DNA of 6,031 nt from Candidatus Poseidoniales archaeon (GCA_012959845.1 DUCL01000052.1:1-6031), one strand, 5' to 3'. Positions 1 through 6,031 are shown, counted from the first letter of the stretch. The notes: a model not told the origin generated them from the letters alone. Numbers and translations are program-made.

Positions 1-236
1 TCCATATTCTCTTCATCGAGTTCCATTGCTTTTTTGTACATCATCATGATTTTACGACCAGGAACTACATCTTCCTGTGCCTCTGAATTTTTCATGTTTG
101 CAAATTCAGCATACATATGATGCATTCGTGCACTGTCCGAATTACCGGATAACTTAGAATCAAGGTATTCAATAGCACCATCAATATCTCCTTGATTGAA
201 CAAATCAATGGCAGTTTGTAATAATTCATCACTCAT
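1..236 (-). CDS. TPR-repeat protein, N-terminal fragment (cut by the left edge)
   Basis: Reading leftwards from the ATG at 236, an open frame of 78 complete codons runs to the window edge without a stop. It begins MSDELLQTAIDLF and ends YKKAMELDEENM. The pattern is that of tetratricopeptide repeats: a first helical pair at residues 3-30 (A9, L12, G16, A21), then a second (Y42, A43) whose B helix is the classical Y-K-K-A-M-E-L-D-E-E-N at 67-77. A longer than usual linker, about residues 49-62, separates the second pair's two helices. There is no signal peptide or membrane segment, so it is probably a cytoplasmic protein-protein interaction scaffold. A GGAG at 245-248 sits 8 nt before the ATG and supports this start. 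It lies 69 nt after the PH-domain gene on the same strand, with no T-run terminator between, so co-transcription is possible. The partner and full length cannot be told from this fragment. Confidence 0.75.
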   Translation of the reverse strand, partial: MSDELLQTAIDLFNQGDIDGAIEYLDSKLSGNSDSARMHHMYAEFANMKNSEAQEDVVPGRKIMMMYKKAMELDEENM

Positions 237-244
237 AATAGCAT

Positions 245-248
245 CTCC
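245..248 (-). promoter_or_regulatory. Shine-Dalgarno site of the TPR gene
   Basis: GGAG on the minus strand lies 8 nt upstream of the ATG at 236. It favours that codon over an out-of-frame ATG 22 nt upstream. The rest of the 237-305 gap shows no convincing TATA box or T-run. Confidence 0.5.
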
Positions 249-305
249 AATAAGCCATGTGGAGGGCTTTAGGTTCTTCAATGACTCGCTCTTAACGGCT
301 GGTAA

Positions 306-1370
306 TTATTCTGCCTTTGACTGAGTTAATGAATCTTTTAAATCAGATAGTAGGCTTGACGAAGAGTGCTTTTTGTGCATTTCATCAATCAATAACTTTG
401 TATTTTCATAATTACGGATAGAATAGAAACAGTTCTTCGGGTCTGCCATTACTTTAGTAACAGTTCGTTGGTATGAGAGTAGTCCAACAATACTACGAAT
501 CCAAGACTTTCCTGTTGCAGTAGTTGCTGAATCGGATGAATTCTCGGCAGTACCCGGTAATACCGCGCCCCCGCCAATTCCAATAGTTTCTTCTGCAAGG
601 CCAACTCCGGTGTCTGTTAGAATTGTAATAGTTGAAAATCCTAATAAAACCCCTACTGGCTTTCTTTCTTCCATTACCTCAGAGATTCTATCGTAAAGAA
701 TTCTTCTCCTTGAATGAGATAACAAGAATTGGTGTTGGAAAATAACAGCATCAGAAGTAACGGCATAGTTGAAACTCTTTTGATAATAATATGTTAATCC
801 CCAAAACATAGATGCAAAAACTATTCCAAAGAGTGTGTAATTATAACTAATGAAACCTGGCAAAAATCCACCAATCGGATCATCCATGAAAATACCAGTG
901 ACCCACTCTAAAATATCGTCTATTTGGATAATTATTGGTGCAAATGTGGCAAGTAGTAGCCAAGTAGTAACCCATCCACTGGAAGTAGACATATTCATCA
1001 TTCGGTTTATCCATGCAATTGCAAGCATTACGAATACAAATCCGAAAGGTAATGTTTCTCCACCACTTATATCAATTATTACAACAACTAATTTCATCAT
1101 TCCGCTTGAATCGCCATCAGTAAGTGAGCCGGCATGGTCAAACAGTAAGTGCACTCCAAGTACTATCATACCCAAAACATACATGCCAATGAATGCAAAA
1201 GCACTCGGTTGCTTTGTCAGTAAGATTTCCTCTCCTTCGATTGTTCTAAATTTGTTTTCCAATTTTTTCTGCTTAGCATCAGCACTACTTTCAGTACTTG
1301 TTTTTTCGACATCAGCGACTTCTTCATTCAAGTCCTCAATAACTTCATCCACCACTTCTTCTTCCGTCAT
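306..1370 (-). CDS. Membrane protein with a bPH_2-like (bacterial pleckstrin homology) domain
   Basis: This is a 354-residue membrane protein of unknown role. Residues 1-35 are an acidic, Glu-rich cytoplasmic tail. The stretch GEEILLTKQPSAF at 46-58 is the kind of lead-in seen before the first helix of bPH_2-type proteins. Hydrophobic segments lie near 57-76, 106-122, 132-150 and 177-194. The PH-like part follows: NYAVTSDAVI at 201-210, SRRRILYDRISEV at 220-232, and G-F-S-T-I-T-I-L-T-D-T-G at 244-255. The final strand and helix are DPKNCFYSIRNYENTKLLID at 310-329. Between G255 and about residue 305 there is an apparent insertion holding a Gly-rich motif (GIGGGAVLP) and a Ser/Thr-rich stretch. 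The start ATG has AGAGG at 1378-1382, 7 nt upstream. The gene follows the CrtC/AttH-like gene after 66 nt and ends in TAA. Family assignment is by pattern only; membrane-associated scaffolding is a guess. Confidence 0.8.
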   Translation of the reverse strand: MTEEEVVDEVIEDLNEEVADVEKTSTESSADAKQKKLENKFRTIEGEEILLTKQPSAFAFIGMYVLGMIVLGVHLLFDHAGSLTDGDSSGMMKLVVVIIDISGGETLPFGFVFVMLAIAWINRMMNMSTSSGWVTTWLLLATFAPIIIQIDDILEWVTGIFMDDPIGGFLPGFISYNYTLFGIVFASMFWGLTYYYQKSFNYAVTSDAVIFQHQFLLSHSRRRILYDRISEVMEERKPVGVLLGFSTITILTDTGVGLAEETIGIGGGAVLPGTAENSSDSATTATGKSWIRSIVGLLSYQRTVTKVMADPKNCFYSIRNYENTKLLIDEMHKKHSSSSLLSDLKDSLTQSKAE

Positions 1371-1377
1371 AGAAACG

Positions 1378-1382
1378 CCTCT
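1378..1382 (-). promoter_or_regulatory. Shine-Dalgarno site of the PH-domain gene
   Basis: AGAGG on the minus strand lies 7 nt before the ATG at 1370. The surrounding 66-nt gap (1371-1436) shows no clear archaeal TATA element and no T-run, which fits read-through from the gene upstream. Confidence 0.5.
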
Positions 1383-1436
1383 ATGTTATGTTGGTATGCT
1401 GGTAGCCATGAACCTTTTGCCATTTTTGCTCATTAT

Positions 1437-2645
1437 TCAGTGAAGTAAGCCCCAAGAATGTTCAGCATTTCCTCTCGCCCACTCGTATTCAGCCTCGGTT
1501 CTAATTCCATTTTCATCTTGAACGATCATCTTATTCAATTTAAGTGGATATTCGTTATAGGTTAAGTGTGACTGCAAACCCCCTCTAGTTGGCTGGTCAA
1601 AAGTCCAATTGGCTCTTTCTATTGCTTCAACTTGCAATTTGATATCAGTTCTGCCATTATGCATATGAATCTCAAAAATAGGCAGTGGAGCTCCAGGGAA
1701 ATGTGCATGTTCACCTTCACATTCATTTCCGGCAATCTTTGTGACAGTTACTTTTGCAAATTTCTCAGTTCGCTTATTCTTTGCATCATGAAATAATCCA
1801 CCCTGACTTAGTGCAATATGGCCCGCATCTCTTTTTTTCCATGGCCGGTTATCTCTCGCGCTTAGAGTTAATGATGCATGGGGGATGAACCAATCAATGT
1901 ACGAGCCATCAGATAAATGCAAGACTCCCCAATACCAAGGTATGGAAGGTGCTTGAACACACACTTTTTGGAAATATGCAGTTCCAGATACTTGTTCGCC
2001 ATCCAATGTTCCCGATGCTTTAGTACCGTGTAGGCGAAGAATATCATATCCCATATTAGCAGCATAAGTAGCGCTTGCTCTCCTAGCAGTGGACATGGCT
2101 TGATTCCATGGGGTTAATTTTAATTTGAAATTTGTAGGGACATTTTCCCCTCTCATTTCTTTGTCACTGACTAAATTAATCCAAAATTCACTAAGGTCTG
2201 ATTTCAATCCCATCGAAAGATCATCGCCCAATAAAGGAATAACAGCACCTCCGCCTAGTCCAGTTTTCTCAGAATCCACTAGAGGCCACTGTGGATGGCT
2301 ATCAGGTATTGCTATCATTTTGCAAATCCTTTTGATAATTGGTTCATGCATCGTTTTTCCATCAAACCACCATGCACAAACCATGCCGTCCAATGCAGTG
2401 CCTCCATCCTCATCAATGCCAGGTCTCCCCTTTGGAGTCCATGGACTCCCATTAACATCGACGATTGCATTATCTTTTGTCGACCATAAAACCATCAGTT
2501 GTTTGCCACTTGGATTGCCTTCTTTATCCTCTAGCATTACCAGCCACCACCACCAATCCCAAGTGAGATGATGCAATGATGGTCTTTCTTGCAAATTCCA
2601 CATACGTGATAAATCGCCACTAAAGGTGGCCATATCTTGACTCAT
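1437..2645 (-). CDS. Putative CrtC/AttH-like (lipocalin-fold) soluble protein, last gene of the ABC unit
   Basis: A 402-residue protein with no signal peptide or membrane helix, so probably cytoplasmic. It is rich in Trp and His. The N-terminal block has a Trp cluster at 29-34 (W-D-W-W-W-W), then an extended strand ending in KQLMVLWSTKD at 48-58. The middle holds GLGGGAVIP at 129-137. A second block has VSGTAYFQKV at 219-228, IPWYWGVLHLSDGSYIDWF at 235-253, and the C-terminal EWARGNAEHSWGLL at 388-401. Alternating strands with paired Trp, G-x-x-Y-F and D-G turns recall the two-lobed lipocalin-like CrtC/AttH family, whose members include carotenoid 1,2-hydratase. No catalytic residue can be assigned, and a carotenoid substrate is not shown. 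The ATG overlaps the TGA of the upstream permease by 4 nt (ATGA), and GGGAAGGAA at 2651-2659 lies 5 nt upstream. Such coupling suggests it works with the exporter. The coding region is secure; the family call is tentative. Confidence 0.8.
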   Translation of the reverse strand: MSQDMATFSGDLSRMWNLQERPSLHHLTWDWWWWLVMLEDKEGNPSGKQLMVLWSTKDNAIVDVNGSPWTPKGRPGIDEDGGTALDGMVCAWWFDGKTMHEPIIKRICKMIAIPDSHPQWPLVDSEKTGLGGGAVIPLLGDDLSMGLKSDLSEFWINLVSDKEMRGENVPTNFKLKLTPWNQAMSTARRASATYAANMGYDILRLHGTKASGTLDGEQVSGTAYFQKVCVQAPSIPWYWGVLHLSDGSYIDWFIPHASLTLSARDNRPWKKRDAGHIALSQGGLFHDAKNKRTEKFAKVTVTKIAGNECEGEHAHFPGAPLPIFEIHMHNGRTDIKLQVEAIERANWTFDQPTRGGLQSHLTYNEYPLKLNKMIVQDENGIRTEAEYEWARGNAEHSWGLLH

Positions 2646-3967
2646 TCAATTTCCTTCCCTTTGAATATTGCAGAACCTACTATCCACAGAACTAATGCTT
2701 GGAATAACAACACAACAGTGGAAACAGCAATTGTAGCTAGGGGACCAATTCCTAATCCAGTATCAGATGCGAAAGCACTCAGGGCATCTGCCCCCTCAAG
2801 TTGGCTACCCCAATAATCACCAGCATATCCTCCACCCCATTGCCCCATTTCAATGAATAGACTCAAATTCGGCCATACTATCAAAGCCGCAGCATCAATG
2901 ATATTTAGAGACCAGCCAATTACCGAAAAGCGAAGGATTGATGCTGCAGGTGCGTTAAAAGAGACTATTGCCATTCCCAATTCCCAAGCAGCAAATGGTA
3001 GTGCCAATACAATGCCATGTTTCCACAGAGTTCCAAGAGCACAAAACAACATTCCATAAACCAACGTTGCCAACATAGTTGCAAAAATTATTGCCATCCA
3101 TATCCCAAGGTCTGCAAACCTGAACAATCCATCACCCGGGCCAGCAAATCCTGAAATTAGGCCAACTAGAATCCCCATCGCAATGATATACGGCCAAACA
3201 ATACCCAAATATCCAACTATTCTACCGAGGAAAATATCACGTCTCGCAATAGGTTTTGCAAGCATGAAGTGCATAGTTGAGTTATCCATCTCCTCGCGAA
3301 TCAAACCAGTTGCTAAGAATAACGGTAGGAAAATCCCCAATAAGAAGACGAATCCCATTTTTCCAATTGCTAGTAAAAAGGCGCGATGAATCGCCTCTCT
3401 GGAATATTTTTCTTCATCGGGGTCTTCGTCAACGAAACCATCACTTTGTGGTTGTAACCATCTCCCACTCATTTCAGAATAGTCTAGAATAATATCACAA
3501 TTAACATTATTTCTATTCCTGTCTTTTTGGCTTTCAGTTGTATCCGCAAGTCTACAATCTCCATCATCGTCATAACCAACAGTCGTATCACCCGTTGCTG
3601 ATAAATCCCAATCAAAATCATCTTCATTTATCCATTTTTCAGGAGGGTCGGGAGCAATTGGTGGCGAGAATGTACCAGGATGTGAGTCTGGATTACCGGG
3701 GTCAGTGCCGTATATTCGTTCTTGGCCAGTAGGATATCCATCTCCATCCCAATCCATTGAATCTCCATCATTATCAATTGCTTCAATTTCTTGTTGCATA
3801 GAATCAACATAGAATAACACAATAATAGCGATTGCAATAAATCCTACACCCAATACTACCCAAGTGGATAATTTAGTACGGTATTGCCTCATAGTAAATT
3901 CTGCAACTGCGCCTAGTTTTCTGTCCAAAGCCCTAAAGACATTATCTTTTTTCGGAGGCACCATCAT
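2642..3967 (-). CDS. ABC-2 type transporter permease with an Asp-rich, EF-hand/TSP3-like extracytoplasmic loop
   Basis: This 441-residue permease is probably one half of the exporter channel. After a basic cytoplasmic start, the first helix spans about 35-54. A loop of about 140 residues (55-195) then lies outside the cytoplasm. It contains D72-x-D74-x-D76-G77 with E83, an exact EF-hand loop spacing, followed by YGTDPGNPDS as in thrombospondin type 3 repeats. A second acidic cluster is D133-D137, and the loop's only two Cys are C138 and C157. Hydrophobic segments follow near 197-222, 247-275, 286-314, 316-336, 341-370 and 409-433. The cytoplasmic coupling motif IREEMDNSTMHFMLAKPIAR at 223-242 is typical of NosY-like ABC-2 permeases and matches one in the other permease. 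The start ATG shares one base with the stop TAA of the ATPase gene, and GGAGGT at 3976-3981 favours it over the next ATG. Substrate unknown. Confidence 0.9.
   Translation of the reverse strand: MMVPPKKDNVFRALDRKLGAVAEFTMRQYRTKLSTWVVLGVGFIAIAIIVLFYVDSMQQEIEAIDNDGDSMDWDGDGYPTGQERIYGTDPGNPDSHPGTFSPPIAPDPPEKWINEDDFDWDLSATGDTTVGYDDDGDCRLADTTESQKDRNRNNVNCDIILDYSEMSGRWLQPQSDGFVDEDPDEEKYSREAIHRAFLLAIGKMGFVFLLGIFLPLFLATGLIREEMDNSTMHFMLAKPIARRDIFLGRIVGYLGIVWPYIIAMGILVGLISGFAGPGDGLFRFADLGIWMAIIFATMLATLVYGMLFCALGTLWKHGIVLALPFAAWELGMAIVSFNAPAASILRFSVIGWSLNIIDAAALIVWPNLSLFIEMGQWGGGYAGDYWGSQLEGADALSAFASDTGLGIGPLATIAVSTVVLLFQALVLWIVGSAIFKGKEIE
2651..2659 (-). promoter_or_regulatory. Shine-Dalgarno-like site of the CrtC/AttH-like gene
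   Basis: GGGAAGGAA on the minus strand lies 5 nt before the ATG at 2645, within the last codons of the upstream permease. It is weaker than the GGAGGT sites of the two genes before, and the ATGA overlap may do much of the work. Confidence 0.45.
3683..3775 (-). other. EF-hand/TSP3-like Asp-rich motif within the permease loop
   Basis: This stretch codes for residues 65-95 of the second permease. Asp at 72, 74 and 76, Gly at 77 and Glu at 83 match positions 1, 3, 5, 6 and 12 of a calcium-binding EF-hand loop. The following GTDPGNPDS is the usual tail of thrombospondin type 3 or related Asp-rich repeats of surface proteins. There is no flanking E/F helix pair, so a TSP3-like calcium site is more likely than a true EF hand. 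Confidence 0.7.
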
Positions 3968-4956
3968 TAGGCTAAACCTCCAGTTAGGTATTTCAATATC
4001 GATTCCAAATCATCATCAGGGTTATCAATTGAATTCACTACATGGCCATTATCAACAATTAACGAAGGCAATACTCTATGGACTTCGTTTAGATTATGGG
4101 TCTGAATTTGTAGATTGTCTCCACTAGGGAAACTAATACCAAATACAGCATCATTGTTGATGACATCCTTGGCTAATTCTTTTGGATTTTCGCAGCCAAT
4201 ACTAATTGTATGCGGAATATTGTCCATTTTCTCTCTAATGGCATGAAGGTTTCCTAATGCCAGCAAACGACCATTATGAAGAATGACAATCTGCTCAGTT
4301 ATTCGCTCAATCTCATGCAGAATATGGCTACTAACCAAAACGGTACGACCCATTTTTCCTAATTCTCGAATGACATTCATTATCGTTGTTCTTGCAAGGG
4401 GGTCACAACCTTGTAGCGGTTCATCCAATACGATTAAGTCCGGATCATTTACCAATGCATGAGCGATTTTCACTCTCTGTCGCATTCCTTTTGAATAGCG
4501 TCCGATTTGTTTGTGAGCAACATCCGCCAATCCAACAAAGTCCAATACTCTATCAGCTTCTATCTTTGCTTCTTGCCGTGTCAATCCGTTTAATCGAGCA
4601 AATAATGAAACAAAACCATGCGCAGTCATCCAATCATGCATTTTTTCATGCTCAGGCACGAAACCAATTCTTGCATAAGGTGCAGGGTTTTTCCACGGGT
4701 CGGTTCCGAATAATTTTATACTTCCACTCGAGGGTTTTAATTTCCCCATTAGCAGATTAAACAGTGTTGATTTCCCTGCACCATTCATCCCCAATATTCC
4801 TGTGACGCCCCCGGATAATGCTAGAGTTATTTCAGATAATGCGTGAATTTTTCCATATGTTTTTGAGACATTCTCTAGCAACACTACAGGGACATTAACT
4901 TCTGGCGCCCACTGCTGAGTCTGAGCCGGTCCAACCTGCTGAAGGTCCGGCATCAT
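3967..4956 (-). CDS. ABC transporter ATP-binding protein (ABC-2 exporter type)
   Basis: A 329-residue ATPase that should power export through the two adjacent permeases at the cytoplasmic face of the membrane. A short Pro/Gln-rich lead of about 22 residues precedes the nucleotide-binding domain. Walker A is GMNGAGKST at 56-64. The Q-loop position reads GFVPE (Glu 102 in place of Gln). The signature is YSKGMRQR at 154-161, in place of LSGGQ. Walker B is LIVLDEP at 174-180, with catalytic E179. The D-loop is LQGCD (181-185), where SGLD is usual, and the switch His is H211 in SSHIL. The YSKGM and GFVPE forms are common in NosF/CcmA-like export ATPases. Residues about 240-329 form the regulatory tail usual for this group. 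The ATG overlaps the first permease's TGA by 4 nt (ATGA), and GGAGGTGA at 4964-4971 is a strong ribosome site. A second ATG directly follows the first. Confidence 0.95.
   Translation of the reverse strand: MMPDLQQVGPAQTQQWAPEVNVPVVLLENVSKTYGKIHALSEITLALSGGVTGILGMNGAGKSTLFNLLMGKLKPSSGSIKLFGTDPWKNPAPYARIGFVPEHEKMHDWMTAHGFVSLFARLNGLTRQEAKIEADRVLDFVGLADVAHKQIGRYSKGMRQRVKIAHALVNDPDLIVLDEPLQGCDPLARTTIMNVIRELGKMGRTVLVSSHILHEIERITEQIVILHNGRLLALGNLHAIREKMDNIPHTISIGCENPKELAKDVINNDAVFGISFPSGDNLQIQTHNLNEVHRVLPSLIVDNGHVVNSIDNPDDDLESILKYLTGGLA
3976..3981 (-). promoter_or_regulatory. Strong Shine-Dalgarno site of the second permease gene
   Basis: GGAGGT on the minus strand lies 8 nt before the ATG at 3967, inside the last codons of the ATPase gene. 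The spacing favours the first of two consecutive ATG codons and supports translation coupled to the one-base TAATG overlap. Confidence 0.65.
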
Positions 4957-6031
4957 TCTCTAGTCACCTCCATCGATGAAACGCGACTACTCAACACATA
5001 CAACGCGATAGCATTCATCACGATTAGTGATGCGAGAGACCAAGTCCAAGAATATTGGTCGTAGGTTGGCTGTGTGCTAACTAATGCTTGGCCAACATGT
5101 GCCAAGCAGTCGTAAGGGGATAGTAAGTAGAGTATCTCTCTATCAAATAAATTCTTAACGATTATCGCTAAAGTTTTTGTTCCCAAAATTATTGCTAACA
5201 ACCCAATTCCAGGGAAGAATTTTCCTTTTGAAACACTAGATAGTGCTAGGCCAATACTGGTATAGGTTATGATTAATAGAACTCCTCCAACCAACGCACC
5301 GAGGAATAATGGGAATGTATCAATTATCCACGCCCAACCCCTTCCAAATGCCATTATTTCTGTGAGATAATATAAAAATAGAGTGAAGATAATAATTACT
5401 GCCTGAATAATTGCAACGGATGCATACTTCATTCCAACATAATCAAATCGATTTATCGGTCTTGAAAAATATAATGCAGAAGTTCCATGAATTCGGTCTT
5501 CAGAAATAACGCCCCCAACCAATAGTGCTGCGACGATTGGATAATACATCACATTACGAGGAAAAAACCCGAGTACATGGCCATAGAGATTATCCTTGTT
5601 GACGCCCCACATAGAATGAAATTCGGACTCACCAATTAGCGATGCCAGCAAAGTAAGACCTGCATCTGATAGAGATGCAAAGAATACGAGAACTAGGAAT
5701 ATTTTTGTTGGAACTCCCCATGGACGGTGACCTTTCTTAACAATTCCTAGAACATGGTGTCGTAAGATTGCCCAATTACGCATCCATCTTGGATTCAATT
5801 CACCCCTCCATGGTTCATAATTTTGCTGAAATATTTCTCCAGAACCTGTTTGACCAACCGAGGCCATTTCAGAATAGTCTTCATCACCTTCACTTGAACC
5901 CCAAGCGGTTTCCATTCGAGTTTGTCCAGTCACAGGTGCATCTGCTGTTGCCATCGGCATAGTTGTAGGTTCAACAGATTGTATCGGTTGAGGGGTATTT
6001 TCAATAGGCAATTGAGGAGTATTTTCAATTG
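4953..6031 (-). CDS. ABC-2 type transporter permease with long cytoplasmic N-terminal tail (5' end outside window)
   Basis: This is the first permease of the exporter. The frame is open to the right edge. A TTG at 6011 could be read as a start, giving 352 residues, but no ribosome site precedes it and the codons upstream continue a peptide repeat, so the true start is probably beyond the window. Numbered from that TTG, residues 1-70 are Pro/Thr/Gln-rich and then acidic, and look disordered. Hydrophobic segments lie near 103-125, 153-170, 196-217, 233-258, 265-285 and 325-342. The motif ISEDRIHGTSALYFSRPINR at 169-188 is the ABC-2/NosY-type coupling element and aligns with the one in the second permease (I-x-E, P-I-x-R-x-D). 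The short loop 126-152 is probably outside the membrane. There is no large Asp-rich loop, so the two permeases are specialised. The stop TGA overlaps the ATPase start. Probably the first gene of the unit within view. Confidence 0.88.
   Translation of the reverse strand, partial: IENTPQLPIENTPQPIQSVEPTTMPMATADAPVTGQTRMETAWGSSEGDEDYSEMASVGQTGSGEIFQQNYEPWRGELNPRWMRNWAILRHHVLGIVKKGHRPWGVPTKIFLVLVFFASLSDAGLTLLASLIGESEFHSMWGVNKDNLYGHVLGFFPRNVMYYPIVAALLVGGVISEDRIHGTSALYFSRPINRFDYVGMKYASVAIIQAVIIIFTLFLYYLTEIMAFGRGWAWIIDTFPLFLGALVGGVLLIITYTSIGLALSSVSKGKFFPGIGLLAIILGTKTLAIIVKNLFDREILYLLSPYDCLAHVGQALVSTQPTYDQYSWTWSLASLIVMNAIALYVLSSRVSSMEVTRE
4964..4971 (-). promoter_or_regulatory. Strong Shine-Dalgarno site of the ATPase gene
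   Basis: GGAGGTGA on the minus strand is a full match to the anti-Shine-Dalgarno core. It ends 7 nt before the ATG at 4956, within the last codons of the first permease, and fixes the ATPase start at the ATGA overlap. It is the strongest ribosome site in the window. Confidence 0.7.
5988..6031 (-). repeat. 24-bp tandem repeat coding an octapeptide in the permease tail
   Basis: Positions 5988-6005 and 6012-6029 are 18-bp direct repeats that differ at one base, with a 24-bp period. On the minus strand each codes for I-E-N-T-P-Q, giving IENTPQ-L-P-IENTPQ-P. The incomplete codon at the edge (xCA) fits another Pro if it is CCA. The array may continue to the right of the window. Confidence 0.75.

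Noticed and set aside
252..269. Inverted repeat AAGCC/GGCTT in the gap before the TPR gene
   Set aside because: The stem is only 5 bp with an 8-nt loop and no T-run follows. This is too weak to call a terminator or regulatory hairpin.
850..1443. 197-codon open frame on the plus strand
   Set aside because: It lies antisense to the well-supported PH-domain gene. Its product is Ser/Thr/Ile/Pro-rich with no recognisable domain, as expected from reading a membrane-protein gene backwards.
2125..2571. 148-codon open frame on the plus strand
   Set aside because: It is antisense to the CrtC/AttH-like gene, has low-complexity Ser/Pro/His composition and no domain pattern.
1437..2645. Naming the Trp-rich protein as carotenoid 1,2-hydratase (crtC)
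   Set aside because: The resemblance is only in general strand and aromatic patterns. No catalytic residue could be placed and no carotenoid genes are in view, so no gene symbol is given.
4386..4760. 124-codon open frame on the plus strand
   Set aside because: It is antisense to the core of the ABC ATPase, whose motifs leave no doubt about the coding strand.
5952..5960. ATG codons at residues 18 and 20 of the first permease as possible starts
   Set aside because: Neither has a Shine-Dalgarno sequence upstream, and the frame with its peptide repeat continues past both to the window edge.

Overview
The window is a compact block of six protein genes, all on the minus strand and read from right to left. 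Two are cut by the window edges. No RNA gene, mobile element or CRISPR array is visible. The DNA is moderately AT-rich by eye. One membrane protein carries an Asp-rich EF-hand/thrombospondin-3-like loop ending in GTDPGNPDS. There are several small membrane proteins, including a bacterial-type PH-domain protein, and the gene packing is tight. Together these most resemble a marine planktonic euryarchaeon of the Marine Group II / Poseidoniales type. This is an inference from protein style, not from a marker gene, and a marine bacterium cannot be excluded.

Layout in transcription order: (1) 4953 to the right edge, an ABC-2 type permease with a long cytoplasmic N-terminal tail, 5'-truncated by the window; (2) 3967-4956, an ABC ATPase; (3) 2642-3967, a second ABC-2 permease with a large Asp-rich extracytoplasmic loop; (4) 1437-2645, a soluble Trp-rich protein that looks like a distant CrtC/AttH-type lipocalin-fold protein; (5) 306-1370, a four-helix membrane protein with a bPH_2-like domain; (6) left edge to 236, the start of a TPR protein.

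Genes 1-4 are joined by stop/start overlaps of 4, 1 and 4 nt, and strong Shine-Dalgarno sequences lie inside the upstream genes. They look like one translationally coupled unit. Two non-identical permeases plus one ATPase make a plausible heteromeric exporter (P1P2A2), and the fourth gene is likely a dedicated partner. Genes 5 and 6 follow after gaps of 66 and 69 nt with no visible terminator or promoter, so they may be read through. The promoter of the unit must lie beyond the right edge.

The main points of interest are: the tight coupling of a CrtC/AttH-like protein to an ABC-2 exporter; the Ca-binding-style loop in only one of the two permeases; a near-identical glycine-rich motif (G[LI]GGGAV[IL]P) in the two otherwise unrelated neighbours 4 and 5, which in gene 5 lies in an apparent insertion into the PH domain; and an octapeptide tandem repeat in the tail of the first permease that shows its true start lies outside the window.
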